From Campylobacterota bacterium (GTDB lineage Bacteria > Campylobacterota > Campylobacteria > Campylobacterales > JAADDG01), in NCBI GenBank assembly GCA_013154075.1, contig JAADDG010000073.1, positions 1-7,766 on the forward strand: a stretch of 7,766 nucleotides of DNA. Direction: 5' to 3'. A program made the translations under genes and the position numbers. The notes under the pieces were generated by a model. It saw only the letters and a list, made by a program, of their open reading frames with translations. It was not told the DNA's origin and made no database searches. This document shows, piece after piece, positions 1-5,748 of this stretch; within the stretch, counting starts at the first letter, position 1; each line of letters starts with the position of its first letter.

Positions 1-16
1 TTATATCAAAATTTAT

Positions 17-45
17 TTGACTTCAAAATTATTAAGTACTATAAT
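17..45 (+). promoter_or_regulatory. Sigma-70-type promoter for the DAHP synthase gene
   Basis: A -35 box TTGACT (17-22) is separated by exactly 17 bp from a perfect -10 box TATAAT (40-45). Transcription would start near 52, leaving a leader of only about 20 nt that contains the ribosome site AAGGTG (61-66). That is too short for a leader-peptide attenuator or riboswitch, so any control of this gene at transcription would have to be by a repressor or activator at the promoter. The match is seen directly; activity is inferred. Confidence 0.75.
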
Positions 46-71
46 AATGCGAAAAAAATTAAGGTGAAATT

Positions 72-1427
72 ATGAGTGATTGGAACAAATCGAGTTGGAG
101 ACTTAAACCCATAGTACAAAATCCCACATACCCGGATCCCGAGGCTTTGAATAAGGTGGAAGACACTCTTAGCAAATATCCTCCTTTGGTTTTTGCGGGT
201 GAAGCGAGAGATCTTAAAAAGAAACTTGCGGATGCGACGGAGGGGAAAGCCTTTTTGCTTCAAGGGGGAGATTGTGCGGAGAGTTTCGCCGAGTTCAATG
301 CCGACAATATAAGAGATTTTTTCAAAGTGATGCTTCAGATGTCGGTTATTTTGACATTTGCCGGCGGATGCCCCGTAGTGAAGGTGGGAAGAATAGCCGG
401 GCAGTTTGCGAAACCGAGATCGAGCGATACGGAAACGCAAGGAGACGTTACTCTTCCAAGCTATAGAGGAGATATCATAAACTCCATAGAGTTTACCGAA
501 GAAGCGAGAGTTCCGGATCCGTATAGAATGCTTAGAGCTTACAACCAATCCGCCGCCACTCAAAATCTTTTGAGAGCCTTCGCAAGAGGTGGTTATGCCG
601 ATTTGCATGAAGTTCATAAGTGGAATATGGGATTTGTCAGAGAGGGAGCCGTAGGAGAGAGATATAGGGATTTGGCCGATAGAATCACTCAAGCTCTTCA
701 ATTTATGGAAGCTTGCGGTATTACGAGTCAAAACTCTCCTCAAATCAGAGAGACCGTTTTGTACTCTTCTCATGAAGCTTTACTTCTAAATTACGAAGAG
801 GCTCTAACCAGAAGAGACAGTTTGACCGGAAAATGGTACGACTGTTCGGCTCATATGCTTTGGATAGGCGATAGAACGAGACAGATCGACGGAGCTCATG
901 TGGAGTTTTTGAGAGGGATAGACAATCCTATCGGTGTTAAGGCCGGACCGAGCATTACGCCCGATGAGCTTTTGAAATTGATAGATATTTTGAATCCTAC
1001 CAACGAGCCAGGTAGATTGAACGTGATAGTGAGAATGGGAGCCGATAAAGTCAAAGAGGGACTTCCTCCTCTTCTTAGGGCCGTCAAAAGAGAAGGTAAA
1101 AAGGTGCTTTGGAGTTGCGATCCGATGCACGGAAATACGATCAAAACCTCCAATAATTACAAAACGAGAGTTTTCGATAACGTTTTGGAGGAGGTGAAGA
1201 ACTTCTTTGCCATTCATAAGGCCGAAGGTACGTATGCGGGCGGAATTCATCTTGAGATGACCGGAAAAGAGGTTACCGAATGTATCGGAGGATCGGAGAG
1301 ACTTACCGAAGAGGATTTGAGTGACAGATATCACACTCATTGCGATCCGAGATTGAATGCGAATCAAGCTTTGGAGCTTGCGTTTTTGATAGCCGATACC
1401 TTAAAAGAGGCGAGAGGAAACGTATAA
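72..1427 (+). CDS. aroG: Class II 3-deoxy-7-phosphoheptulonate (DAHP) synthase
   Basis: Cytoplasmic enzyme that condenses phosphoenolpyruvate and erythrose 4-phosphate into DAHP, the first step of the shikimate pathway to aromatic amino acids. At 451 residues it is full length for the class II (plant/Mycobacterium/Helicobacter) type. Motifs seen in order: LLQGGDCAESF (62-72), GRIAGQFAKPRS (106-117), YRGDIIN (131-137), SSHEALLL (232-239), DRTRQIDGAHVEF (267-279), NPIGVKAGPS (285-294), SCDPMHGNT (348-356), GGIHLEMTG (390-398) and CDPRLN (424-429). The expected metal ligands are all present: Cys68, His353, Glu395 and Asp425. The three C-terminal ligands keep the spacing of His369, Glu411 and Asp441 of the M. 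tuberculosis enzyme. The N-terminus is shorter than in that protein, and I could not judge feedback control from sequence. The start ATG has AAGGTG 5 nt upstream. It stands alone, with its own promoter and a terminator. The symbol follows the mycobacterial name; class II genes are also named aroF or dhs. Confidence 0.97.
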   Translation: MSDWNKSSWRLKPIVQNPTYPDPEALNKVEDTLSKYPPLVFAGEARDLKKKLADATEGKAFLLQGGDCAESFAEFNADNIRDFFKVMLQMSVILTFAGGCPVVKVGRIAGQFAKPRSSDTETQGDVTLPSYRGDIINSIEFTEEARVPDPYRMLRAYNQSAATQNLLRAFARGGYADLHEVHKWNMGFVREGAVGERYRDLADRITQALQFMEACGITSQNSPQIRETVLYSSHEALLLNYEEALTRRDSLTGKWYDCSAHMLWIGDRTRQIDGAHVEFLRGIDNPIGVKAGPSITPDELLKLIDILNPTNEPGRLNVIVRMGADKVKEGLPPLLRAVKREGKKVLWSCDPMHGNTIKTSNNYKTRVFDNVLEEVKNFFAIHKAEGTYAGGIHLEMTGKEVTECIGGSERLTEEDLSDRYHTHCDPRLNANQALELAFLIADTLKEARGNV

Positions 1428-1456
1428 CCCTTTTTTAAAGGGGTCTCCTCTCTTTT
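1412..1456 (+). terminator. Rho-independent-like terminator of the DAHP synthase gene
   Basis: Two nested stems are visible. The inner arms CCCTTT (1428-1433) and AAAGGG (1437-1442) enclose a TTT loop. The outer arms GAGAGGA (1412-1418) and TCCTCTC (1446-1452) are exact reverse complements. The outer stem is followed at once by TTTT (1453-1456). The outer left arm lies inside the last codons of the gene, and the stop codon TAA (1425-1427) is within the structure. The U-tract is short, so efficiency is uncertain. Confidence 0.65.
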
Positions 1457-1504
1457 ACTTCGTAAAATATTTTCTACTTACATCCTTCAATTTAGAATAC
1501 TTTA

Positions 1505-1532
1505 TTTACCTCTAAAGAAAAAATCATATAAT
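1505..1532 (+). promoter_or_regulatory. Probable promoter of the CotH-kinase mosaic gene
   Basis: A perfect -10 box TATAAT (1527-1532) lies 16 bp after a partial -35 box TTTACC (1505-1510). A second possible -10, TATATT, sits at 1537-1542. Transcription would begin about 40-50 nt before the ATG at 1588, and AAAAGG (1575-1580) lies 7 nt before that ATG as the ribosome site. The region is very AT-rich, so chance matches are common. No operator-like repeat was seen in the 160-bp spacer, which otherwise holds only the preceding terminator. Confidence 0.5.
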
Positions 1533-1587
1533 TATTTATATTAATCTACTTTCAAATCTATTAAGCCAAAAGAAAAAAGGATAAAAA

Positions 1588-4500
1588 ATGCGAAAATTAG
1601 GTAGGGTTTTTCTGTATGCGGTTTTTATACTTTCTATTTTTTTAACGGACGGATTTGCGAAAGATCCCGCAAAGAAGGTGGAGGATTTCGTTCATAGACT
1701 ATATAAAAACATTCTAAATAGAGAGCCGGACAATGCGGGAAGCAACTTTTGGGTAAAGAAGCTTTTATATGAGAACGTAAGCGCTACGAATGTAGCCCAT
1801 CAGTTTTTTTTAAGTAAAGAGTTTGAAGAGGCTAATCTCTCCAATGAAGAGTTTGTAAAGAGAATGTATAAAACCCTTTTGGATAGAGAGCCGGAGCCTA
1901 CGGGACTTGCCTATTGGGTAAACGAGATAGAAAAGCACGGTAAACTAAGGGATCAGATATTTTACGGATTTGCGCTTTCGGATGAGTTTACTAAGCTTTG
2001 TCATAAGGATTATGAGGTTTTGGCTCACGATAAAAATGACGAAAGAGAGGCTTTTATCGAGAGATTTTACAATATAGTTTTGGGTAGAAGAGCCGATAGA
2101 GCGGGGCTTGATTATTGGAATAACGAGTTAAGAACGAAGGCGAAGAGCGCGAAAGATATCGCTTTGGGCTTTTTTAATAGTAAAGAGTTTAAAAATAGAA
2201 ATTTAAACGATGAGGATTTTTTGACGGTCGTTTATAGAACGTTGATGAATAGAGAACCTGATAAAGATGGGCTTGAGTTTTGGAAAAAGAAGCTAAAAGA
2301 GGGAGCGGGTAGAGATTATGTGGTAAAAGCTTTTTTGGATTCTCCCGAATTTAAAAACATAACCGAAAGCTATCTTGGAAAATATAACGTAGATATCAGA
2401 ATAAACGAGATAATGGCCGCAAATACCAAAACCGTCTATGATGGAGATTTTTTCAATTTTTCGGATTGGATAGAGTTAAAAAGCCAAGAAGCAAAAGATA
2501 TAAACCTATCGGGATATTATTTGAGTGATGATATTAACGAAAAAAAATTTAAAATAGGAGATGTCGTAATCAAAGCTAAAGGCTATCTTCTTGCTTGGGC
2601 GGATGAAGAGAACGCGACTTTAAAAGAGATTCACACCAATTTCAAATTATCCACAAAAGGAGAGAGCGTAGTTTTGTTCGATCCTAACGGAGATGTGGTC
2701 TCTTATATGAGATTTAGAGAGCAAGATAGCGATATCTCTTACGGTAGATCCCCTAAGGGAGAGTTTGTTTATATGCAACCTACACCACTTGATCCAAATT
2801 TGGGAGGGCTTTTGGTTTTGAAAAGATCGGATGAGCCCGAATTTAGCGTTGAAGGCGGTTTTTATAAAGACGGAATTACTCTCTCTTTTACGAATGTATC
2901 GGATAAGGACGAGATCTATTATACGCTTGACGGATCGGAACCTAACAAGCACTCTTTGAAATATACCTCTCCTATAAAAATAGATAAAAATACCGTGGTT
3001 AGAGCCGTTAGGTACAGCGAAAATCTTTTTGGAAGCAAAGTTGTAACCAATACCTATTTTATAAACGAAAACTCTACGCTTCCGGTTGTCTCTTTGAGTA
3101 TAGATCCTAAGTTTTTGTATGATGATGAGATAGGAATCTATACCGTGGGTAAAAACGGTGCTCTTTCTCCCAACTGTTTCGGGCCTAAAGTGGCTAACTT
3201 TTTTCAAGATTGGGAGAGAGCCGCGAATGTGGAGTATTTCGATAAGGATAAAAAGAAGGCTTTCAATATCAATGTCGGAGTGGAGATTATGGGCAAATGC
3301 TCCAGAACCGTTCCTCAAAAATCTTTTGCCGTTAAGCTAAAGAAAAAGTATGGTGTGGATAAGCTTGAGTATAAGCTTTTTGATGATAAAAATCTGTATG
3401 AGTTTGAAGATTTCGTTTTGAGAAATTCGGGCAACGATTGGGGTAAAAGTATGCTAAGGGATGCTTTTATGCAGACTCTTATAAAAGATACTACCGATAT
3501 AGATAGGCAAGCTTATAAGCCGGCTTTGGTATTTTTAAACGGAGAGTTTTGGGGGCTTTATAACATTAGAGAAAAAATCAATAAAGACTATTTGAAAAAT
3601 AACCATAATGTAAAAAAAGTCGATCTCCTTGAGAATAATAAGGAGGTTTTGGAGGGAGATGCCAAAGCTTATGAAGAGCTGATCGAATACATTAAAAATA
3701 ATGATCTCTCTATCAAAGAAAATTACGATTACGTAGTCTCAAAAATAGATATAAACGAGTTTATGGATTATGAGATTTCCGAGATATTTTTCGGAAATTG
3801 GGATTGGCCCGGTAATAATGTAAGATATTGGAGAGAGAGAAAGGATGATTCTAAGTGGAGATGGATTATGTTCGATACGGATTTCGGATTCTCTCTAAGA
3901 GATAGTGTTGCCGGGGTAGATTATAATCTTTTGGAAGTGGCGACATCTATAAACGACAGATGGCCAAATCCCGAGTGGTCTACGTTTTTACTTAGAAATC
4001 TTTTGAAAAATGAGGATTTTAAAGAGAGATTTATAGATAAATTCATGACTCATTTGAGTTTTACTTTCAATCCCGATAGAGTTAAAGATATTTTAGATAA
4101 TCTCTCTTTAGTTATAGAGCCCGAAATTCCGAGAGCCTACAAAAGATGGCCTAAAATTCATCTCGAAGGGGATGTAAACGACTATTACAGTAATTACACC
4201 TCTATAGAGGAGTGGAGAGCCGAGATCGATAAGATGAAAAGTTTTGCCGACAATAGACCGGCGGTAGTAAAAAATCAATTAAAAAATAAATTTTCGATAG
4301 ATGCCGATGAGGTTACGTTGAGTGTCAAATCTTCTAAATTCGGAAAAGTGAAGATAGAAGGGATTTTAGTAGATGGCGATTTTAACGGAAAATATTTCAA
4401 AGGCGAAAAGATTTCTATAAAAGCTTTGCCGAATGAGGGATACAAACTCTCTTCTTGGAAGGGATTTGACGGAGCGGATGAGAAGATAGAGGTGGTTATG

Positions 4501-5019
4501 GACGGCGATAAAGAGATAACTCCTATTTTTACTTTGGCTAATCCGCCGAAAGTCGTTATAAACGAATTTAATTATAAATCCGCTAAAGATTTCGATACCG
4601 GAGATTGGGTGGAGCTTTATAACAATTCCGATGAAGACGTGGATATAGGGGGATGGATTTTGAAAGACGACGATGACGATCATCAATTCATTTTCGAACC
4701 GGGATTGACGATTCCCGCAAGAGGGTATTTGGTCGTTTGTGAAGATATGGATAAATTTAAAGCCCTATTTCCTAACGTTTCGGAAGTTACCGGAAATATG
4801 CCTTTTGGTTTGGGTAAAAAGGGTGACGCTATAAGACTTTACAATAAAGACGGAATTTTAATAGATCAAGTGGTTTATGACAAAAGTTGGGACGGAGCTT
4901 ACGGAAACGGAGCTACTTTCGAGCTTATAGATCCAAATAGTGATAACTCTCTCAAAGAAAATTGGAGAGAATCGAACTCCACCACTCACGGTACTCCCGC
5001 AGCGGCAAACGTTTTTTAG
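1588..5019 (+). CDS. Exported mosaic protein: four DUF4214 repeats, two lamin-tail-like domains and a CotH-type kinase domain
   Basis: The 1143-residue protein starts with a Sec-type signal (KLGR, then a hydrophobic stretch at about 8-20, likely cleaved after GFA at 24), so it should act outside the inner membrane. Domains seen: four DUF4214 repeats (about 31-256); a lamin-tail-like domain (267-395, RINEIMAAN then DWIEL); a chitobiase/hexosaminidase C-terminal-like beta domain (418-492, YYTLDGSEP); a CotH-type domain (about 497-895); an InlB-like beta repeat (908-983, LPNEGYKLSSWKG); and a second lamin-tail-like domain (986-1115, VINEFNY, DWVELYNNS). CotH proteins are atypical secretory-pathway protein kinases, known from spore coats. 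Candidate active-site residues are Lys578 (PQKSF), Asp739 with Asn743/744 (GNWDWPGNNVRYW), and Asp763/Asp765 (MFDTDFG); this assignment is by analogy. Cys530 and Cys571 could form a disulfide. No C-terminal membrane anchor or sorting motif is evident. Substrate and exact location are unknown. It appears monocistronic and converges on the mepK-type gene. Confidence 0.88.
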   Translation: MRKLGRVFLYAVFILSIFLTDGFAKDPAKKVEDFVHRLYKNILNREPDNAGSNFWVKKLLYENVSATNVAHQFFLSKEFEEANLSNEEFVKRMYKTLLDREPEPTGLAYWVNEIEKHGKLRDQIFYGFALSDEFTKLCHKDYEVLAHDKNDEREAFIERFYNIVLGRRADRAGLDYWNNELRTKAKSAKDIALGFFNSKEFKNRNLNDEDFLTVVYRTLMNREPDKDGLEFWKKKLKEGAGRDYVVKAFLDSPEFKNITESYLGKYNVDIRINEIMAANTKTVYDGDFFNFSDWIELKSQEAKDINLSGYYLSDDINEKKFKIGDVVIKAKGYLLAWADEENATLKEIHTNFKLSTKGESVVLFDPNGDVVSYMRFREQDSDISYGRSPKGEFVYMQPTPLDPNLGGLLVLKRSDEPEFSVEGGFYKDGITLSFTNVSDKDEIYYTLDGSEPNKHSLKYTSPIKIDKNTVVRAVRYSENLFGSKVVTNTYFINENSTLPVVSLSIDPKFLYDDEIGIYTVGKNGALSPNCFGPKVANFFQDWERAANVEYFDKDKKKAFNINVGVEIMGKCSRTVPQKSFAVKLKKKYGVDKLEYKLFDDKNLYEFEDFVLRNSGNDWGKSMLRDAFMQTLIKDTTDIDRQAYKPALVFLNGEFWGLYNIREKINKDYLKNNHNVKKVDLLENNKEVLEGDAKAYEELIEYIKNNDLSIKENYDYVVSKIDINEFMDYEISEIFFGNWDWPGNNVRYWRERKDDSKWRWIMFDTDFGFSLRDSVAGVDYNLLEVATSINDRWPNPEWSTFLLRNLLKNEDFKERFIDKFMTHLSFTFNPDRVKDILDNLSLVIEPEIPRAYKRWPKIHLEGDVNDYYSNYTSIEEWRAEIDKMKSFADNRPAVVKNQLKNKFSIDADEVTLSVKSSKFGKVKIEGILVDGDFNGKYFKGEKISIKALPNEGYKLSSWKGFDGADEKIEVVMDGDKEITPIFTLANPPKVVINEFNYKSAKDFDTGDWVELYNNSDEDVDIGGWILKDDDDDHQFIFEPGLTIPARGYLVVCEDMDKFKALFPNVSEVTGNMPFGLGKKGDAIRLYNKDGILIDQVVYDKSWDGAYGNGATFELIDPNSDNSLKENWRESNSTTHGTPAAANVF
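1678..2355 (+). repeat. Coding region of four DUF4214 repeats in the mosaic protein
   Basis: Four copies share the pattern (N/D/G)R-x-x-(D/E)...G-x-x-(F/Y)W. The key Arg residues are at 45, 100, 167 and 222 and the Trp residues at 55, 110, 177 and 232 of the protein. The spacing is 55, 67, 55, so copies 1-2 and 3-4 form two matching pairs. The junctions within each pair also resemble each other (FFLSKEFEEANLS and FFNSKEFKNRNLN). DUF4214 is common in large secreted or surface proteins. Its function is not well defined; a role in surface attachment or assembly is an inference. Confidence 0.85.
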
Positions 5020-5043
5020 GAGAAGGAGTTTAAACTCCTCTCC
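5019..5043. terminator. Shared hairpin between convergent genes
   Basis: Left arm GGAGAAGGAGTTT (5019-5031) pairs with right arm AAACTCCTCTCC (5032-5043), with one bulged A. The core GGAGTTTAAACTCC is a perfect 14-bp palindrome. It starts at the last base of the + strand stop TAG (5017-5019) and covers the - strand stop TAA (5032-5030), so either transcript would form it. Neither strand has a U-tract after the stem; the T run at 5012-5017 precedes it. It is therefore not a classical Rho-independent terminator. It may act as a 3'-end stabiliser or a weak bidirectional terminator. Confidence 0.5.
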
Positions 5044-5635
5044 ATCTTCTAAGCGGTCCTACATCCACGTGCACGAATCCGCTTCTTGGATAGTATCCCA
5101 CTCCGCCCTTTTTATAGTAATCCGATAGGTGCAAAGCTATTCTTCTTAAAGTGTGTAGAGGGAGTTTTGGGATCCTGATATCAGCGGCTTTTCCCAAGGT
5201 GTGGTAGCTGTGTTTCGCTACGCCTCTATGATGTTTTCTAAGCTCGTAATTTGTTTGAGGAGATCTATAGCCAGAAAGCAGTTCTATCGGCATGCCTCCG
5301 CTATATTTTTGGATGTAATGAAGAAGATCTATCAGCTGATTGTCGATCTGCATAACTTCGTGAGCTCTATAGTCGGCCATTAGATCGTAGATCTCGTTCA
5401 TTGCATCTATATCATATTCTCCGTTTTCATAGTAAACGGTTTTGATTCTTTTGCCCGTATGGATATTGAACATTTCGATGGATCTTACATCCTCTTCTTC
5501 GCTTGCCAACATGGAGCTTGGCAAAATCAAACTTCCAAGAGCCGTTAAAGCTCCTCCTTTTATAAAATCTCTCCTGGAGATTTTTTTACTTTCAATGATA
5601 TGAAAGTCACTGTTAAGTTCACTTTTCAATATCAT
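5030..5635 (-). CDS. mepK: Tat-exported M15-family (DUF882/YcbK-type) murein endopeptidase
   Basis: A 201-residue protein predicted to be a zinc peptidase of the periplasm. The E. coli relative MepK (YcbK) cuts 3-3 and 4-3 peptidoglycan cross-links. A twin-arginine signal is clear: SRRDFIK (20-26) followed by a short hydrophobic stretch, with likely cleavage near LAS (43-45). E. coli YcbK is also Tat-exported. The peptidase part spans about 52-201. It holds SGYRSPQTN (121-129), SYHTLGKAADI (143-153) and GFVHVDVG (186-193), which give the expected zinc ligands His145, Asp152 and His189. The gene lies 113 bp after the L,D-transpeptidase gene on the same strand, as in E. coli, which supports paired roles in cell-wall remodelling. 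The annotated ATG has its GGAG only 1 nt away, so the true start may be the TTG two codons later; this leaves the Tat motif intact. Confidence 0.92.
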   Translation of the reverse strand: MILKSELNSDFHIIESKKISRRDFIKGGALTALGSLILPSSMLASEEEDVRSIEMFNIHTGKRIKTVYYENGEYDIDAMNEIYDLMADYRAHEVMQIDNQLIDLLHYIQKYSGGMPIELLSGYRSPQTNYELRKHHRGVAKHSYHTLGKAADIRIPKLPLHTLRRIALHLSDYYKKGGVGYYPRSGFVHVDVGPLRRWRGV

Positions 5636-5636
5636 T

Positions 5637-5642
5637 CTCCTT
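5637..5642 (-). promoter_or_regulatory. Shine-Dalgarno site that questions the mepK start codon
   Basis: On the - strand AAGGAG (5642-5637) is the only strong ribosome site here. It leaves only 1 nt before the ATG at 5635-5633, which is unusually close. The TTG at 5629-5627 (codon 3) is 7 nt away, a normal distance. Reading upstream in frame, no ATG, GTG or TTG occurs before the stop codon at 5659-5657. Confidence 0.6.
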
Positions 5643-5658
5643 TGATGAGTGATAAACT

Positions 5659-5675
5659 ATATACGATAAGTATAT
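5659..5675. repeat. Inverted repeat ATATAC-N5-GTATAT
   Basis: Perfect 6-bp arms, ATATAC (5659-5664) and GTATAT (5670-5675), flank GATAA. It lies just ahead of the mepK ribosome site. It could be an operator half-site pair or, in the transcript, a small hairpin. The structure is seen directly; the role is inferred. Confidence 0.5.
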
Positions 5676-5678
5676 CGA

Positions 5679-5692
5679 CTTTATGCATAAAG
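5679..5692. repeat. Perfect 14-bp palindrome CTTTATGCATAAAG
   Basis: The sequence reads the same on both strands with no mismatch. It sits between the proposed mepK promoter and the inverted repeat nearer the gene. It has the size and symmetry of a dimeric repressor site, but I cannot name a regulator. Confidence 0.5.
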
Positions 5693-5700
5693 AATTAAAC

Positions 5701-5716
5701 TATAATAATTATTATA
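5701..5716. repeat. Perfect 16-bp palindrome TATAATAATTATTATA
   Basis: A fully symmetric A/T-only palindrome that includes the proposed mepK -10 box on the - strand. It could be an operator over the -10. Because it contains no G or C, chance or a weak transcript hairpin after the transpeptidase gene are real alternatives. Confidence 0.4.
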
Positions 5717-5729
5717 AAAATTCTTTCAA
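5702..5729 (-). promoter_or_regulatory. Probable promoter of the mepK-type gene
   Basis: On the - strand a -35-like TTGAAA (5729-5724) is followed after 16 bp by TATTAT (5707-5702). The start would lie near 5695, about 60 nt before the coding region. The -10 overlaps a 16-bp palindrome, and two more inverted repeats lie in the presumed leader. The region is AT-rich, so confidence is moderate. Read-through from the upstream transpeptidase gene is also possible, as no strong terminator is seen between the two genes. Confidence 0.45.
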
Positions 5730-5748
5730 GTTAATTTTATTTATCGTT

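Noticed and set aside
1..75. Frame 1 is open from the left edge to a TGA at 73-75, overlapping the DAHP synthase ATG as ATGA, as if an upstream gene ended there
   Set aside because: The translation is Lys/Asn/Tyr-rich, as expected of AT-rich spacer, and a near-ideal promoter (17-45) occupies the same bases. A real upstream gene end cannot be excluded without more sequence.
39..773. A 244-residue open frame on the - strand inside the DAHP synthase gene
   Set aside because: It lies wholly antisense to a strongly conserved enzyme, shows no domain or ribosome site, and has the Ser/Arg/Ile/Phe-rich make-up expected from the complement of purine-rich codons.
804..1367. Further antisense open frames within the DAHP synthase gene
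   Set aside because: Same reason: shadows of the AGA/GAA-rich coding strand with no recognisable protein features.
2647..3318. A 223-residue open frame antisense to the mosaic protein
   Set aside because: No motif, signal or plausible ribosome site; it is explained by codon bias of the + strand gene.
1588..5019. Recent horizontal transfer of the mosaic gene based on composition
   Set aside because: Codon use (AGA for Arg, AAA for Lys) resembles its neighbours, and no insertion sequence, tRNA or flanking repeat was seen. Domain distribution hints at exchange, but the sequence here does not show it.
5201..5383. Short + strand open frame inside the mepK-type gene
   Set aside because: Shadow of a gene with clear Tat and zinc motifs on the other strand.
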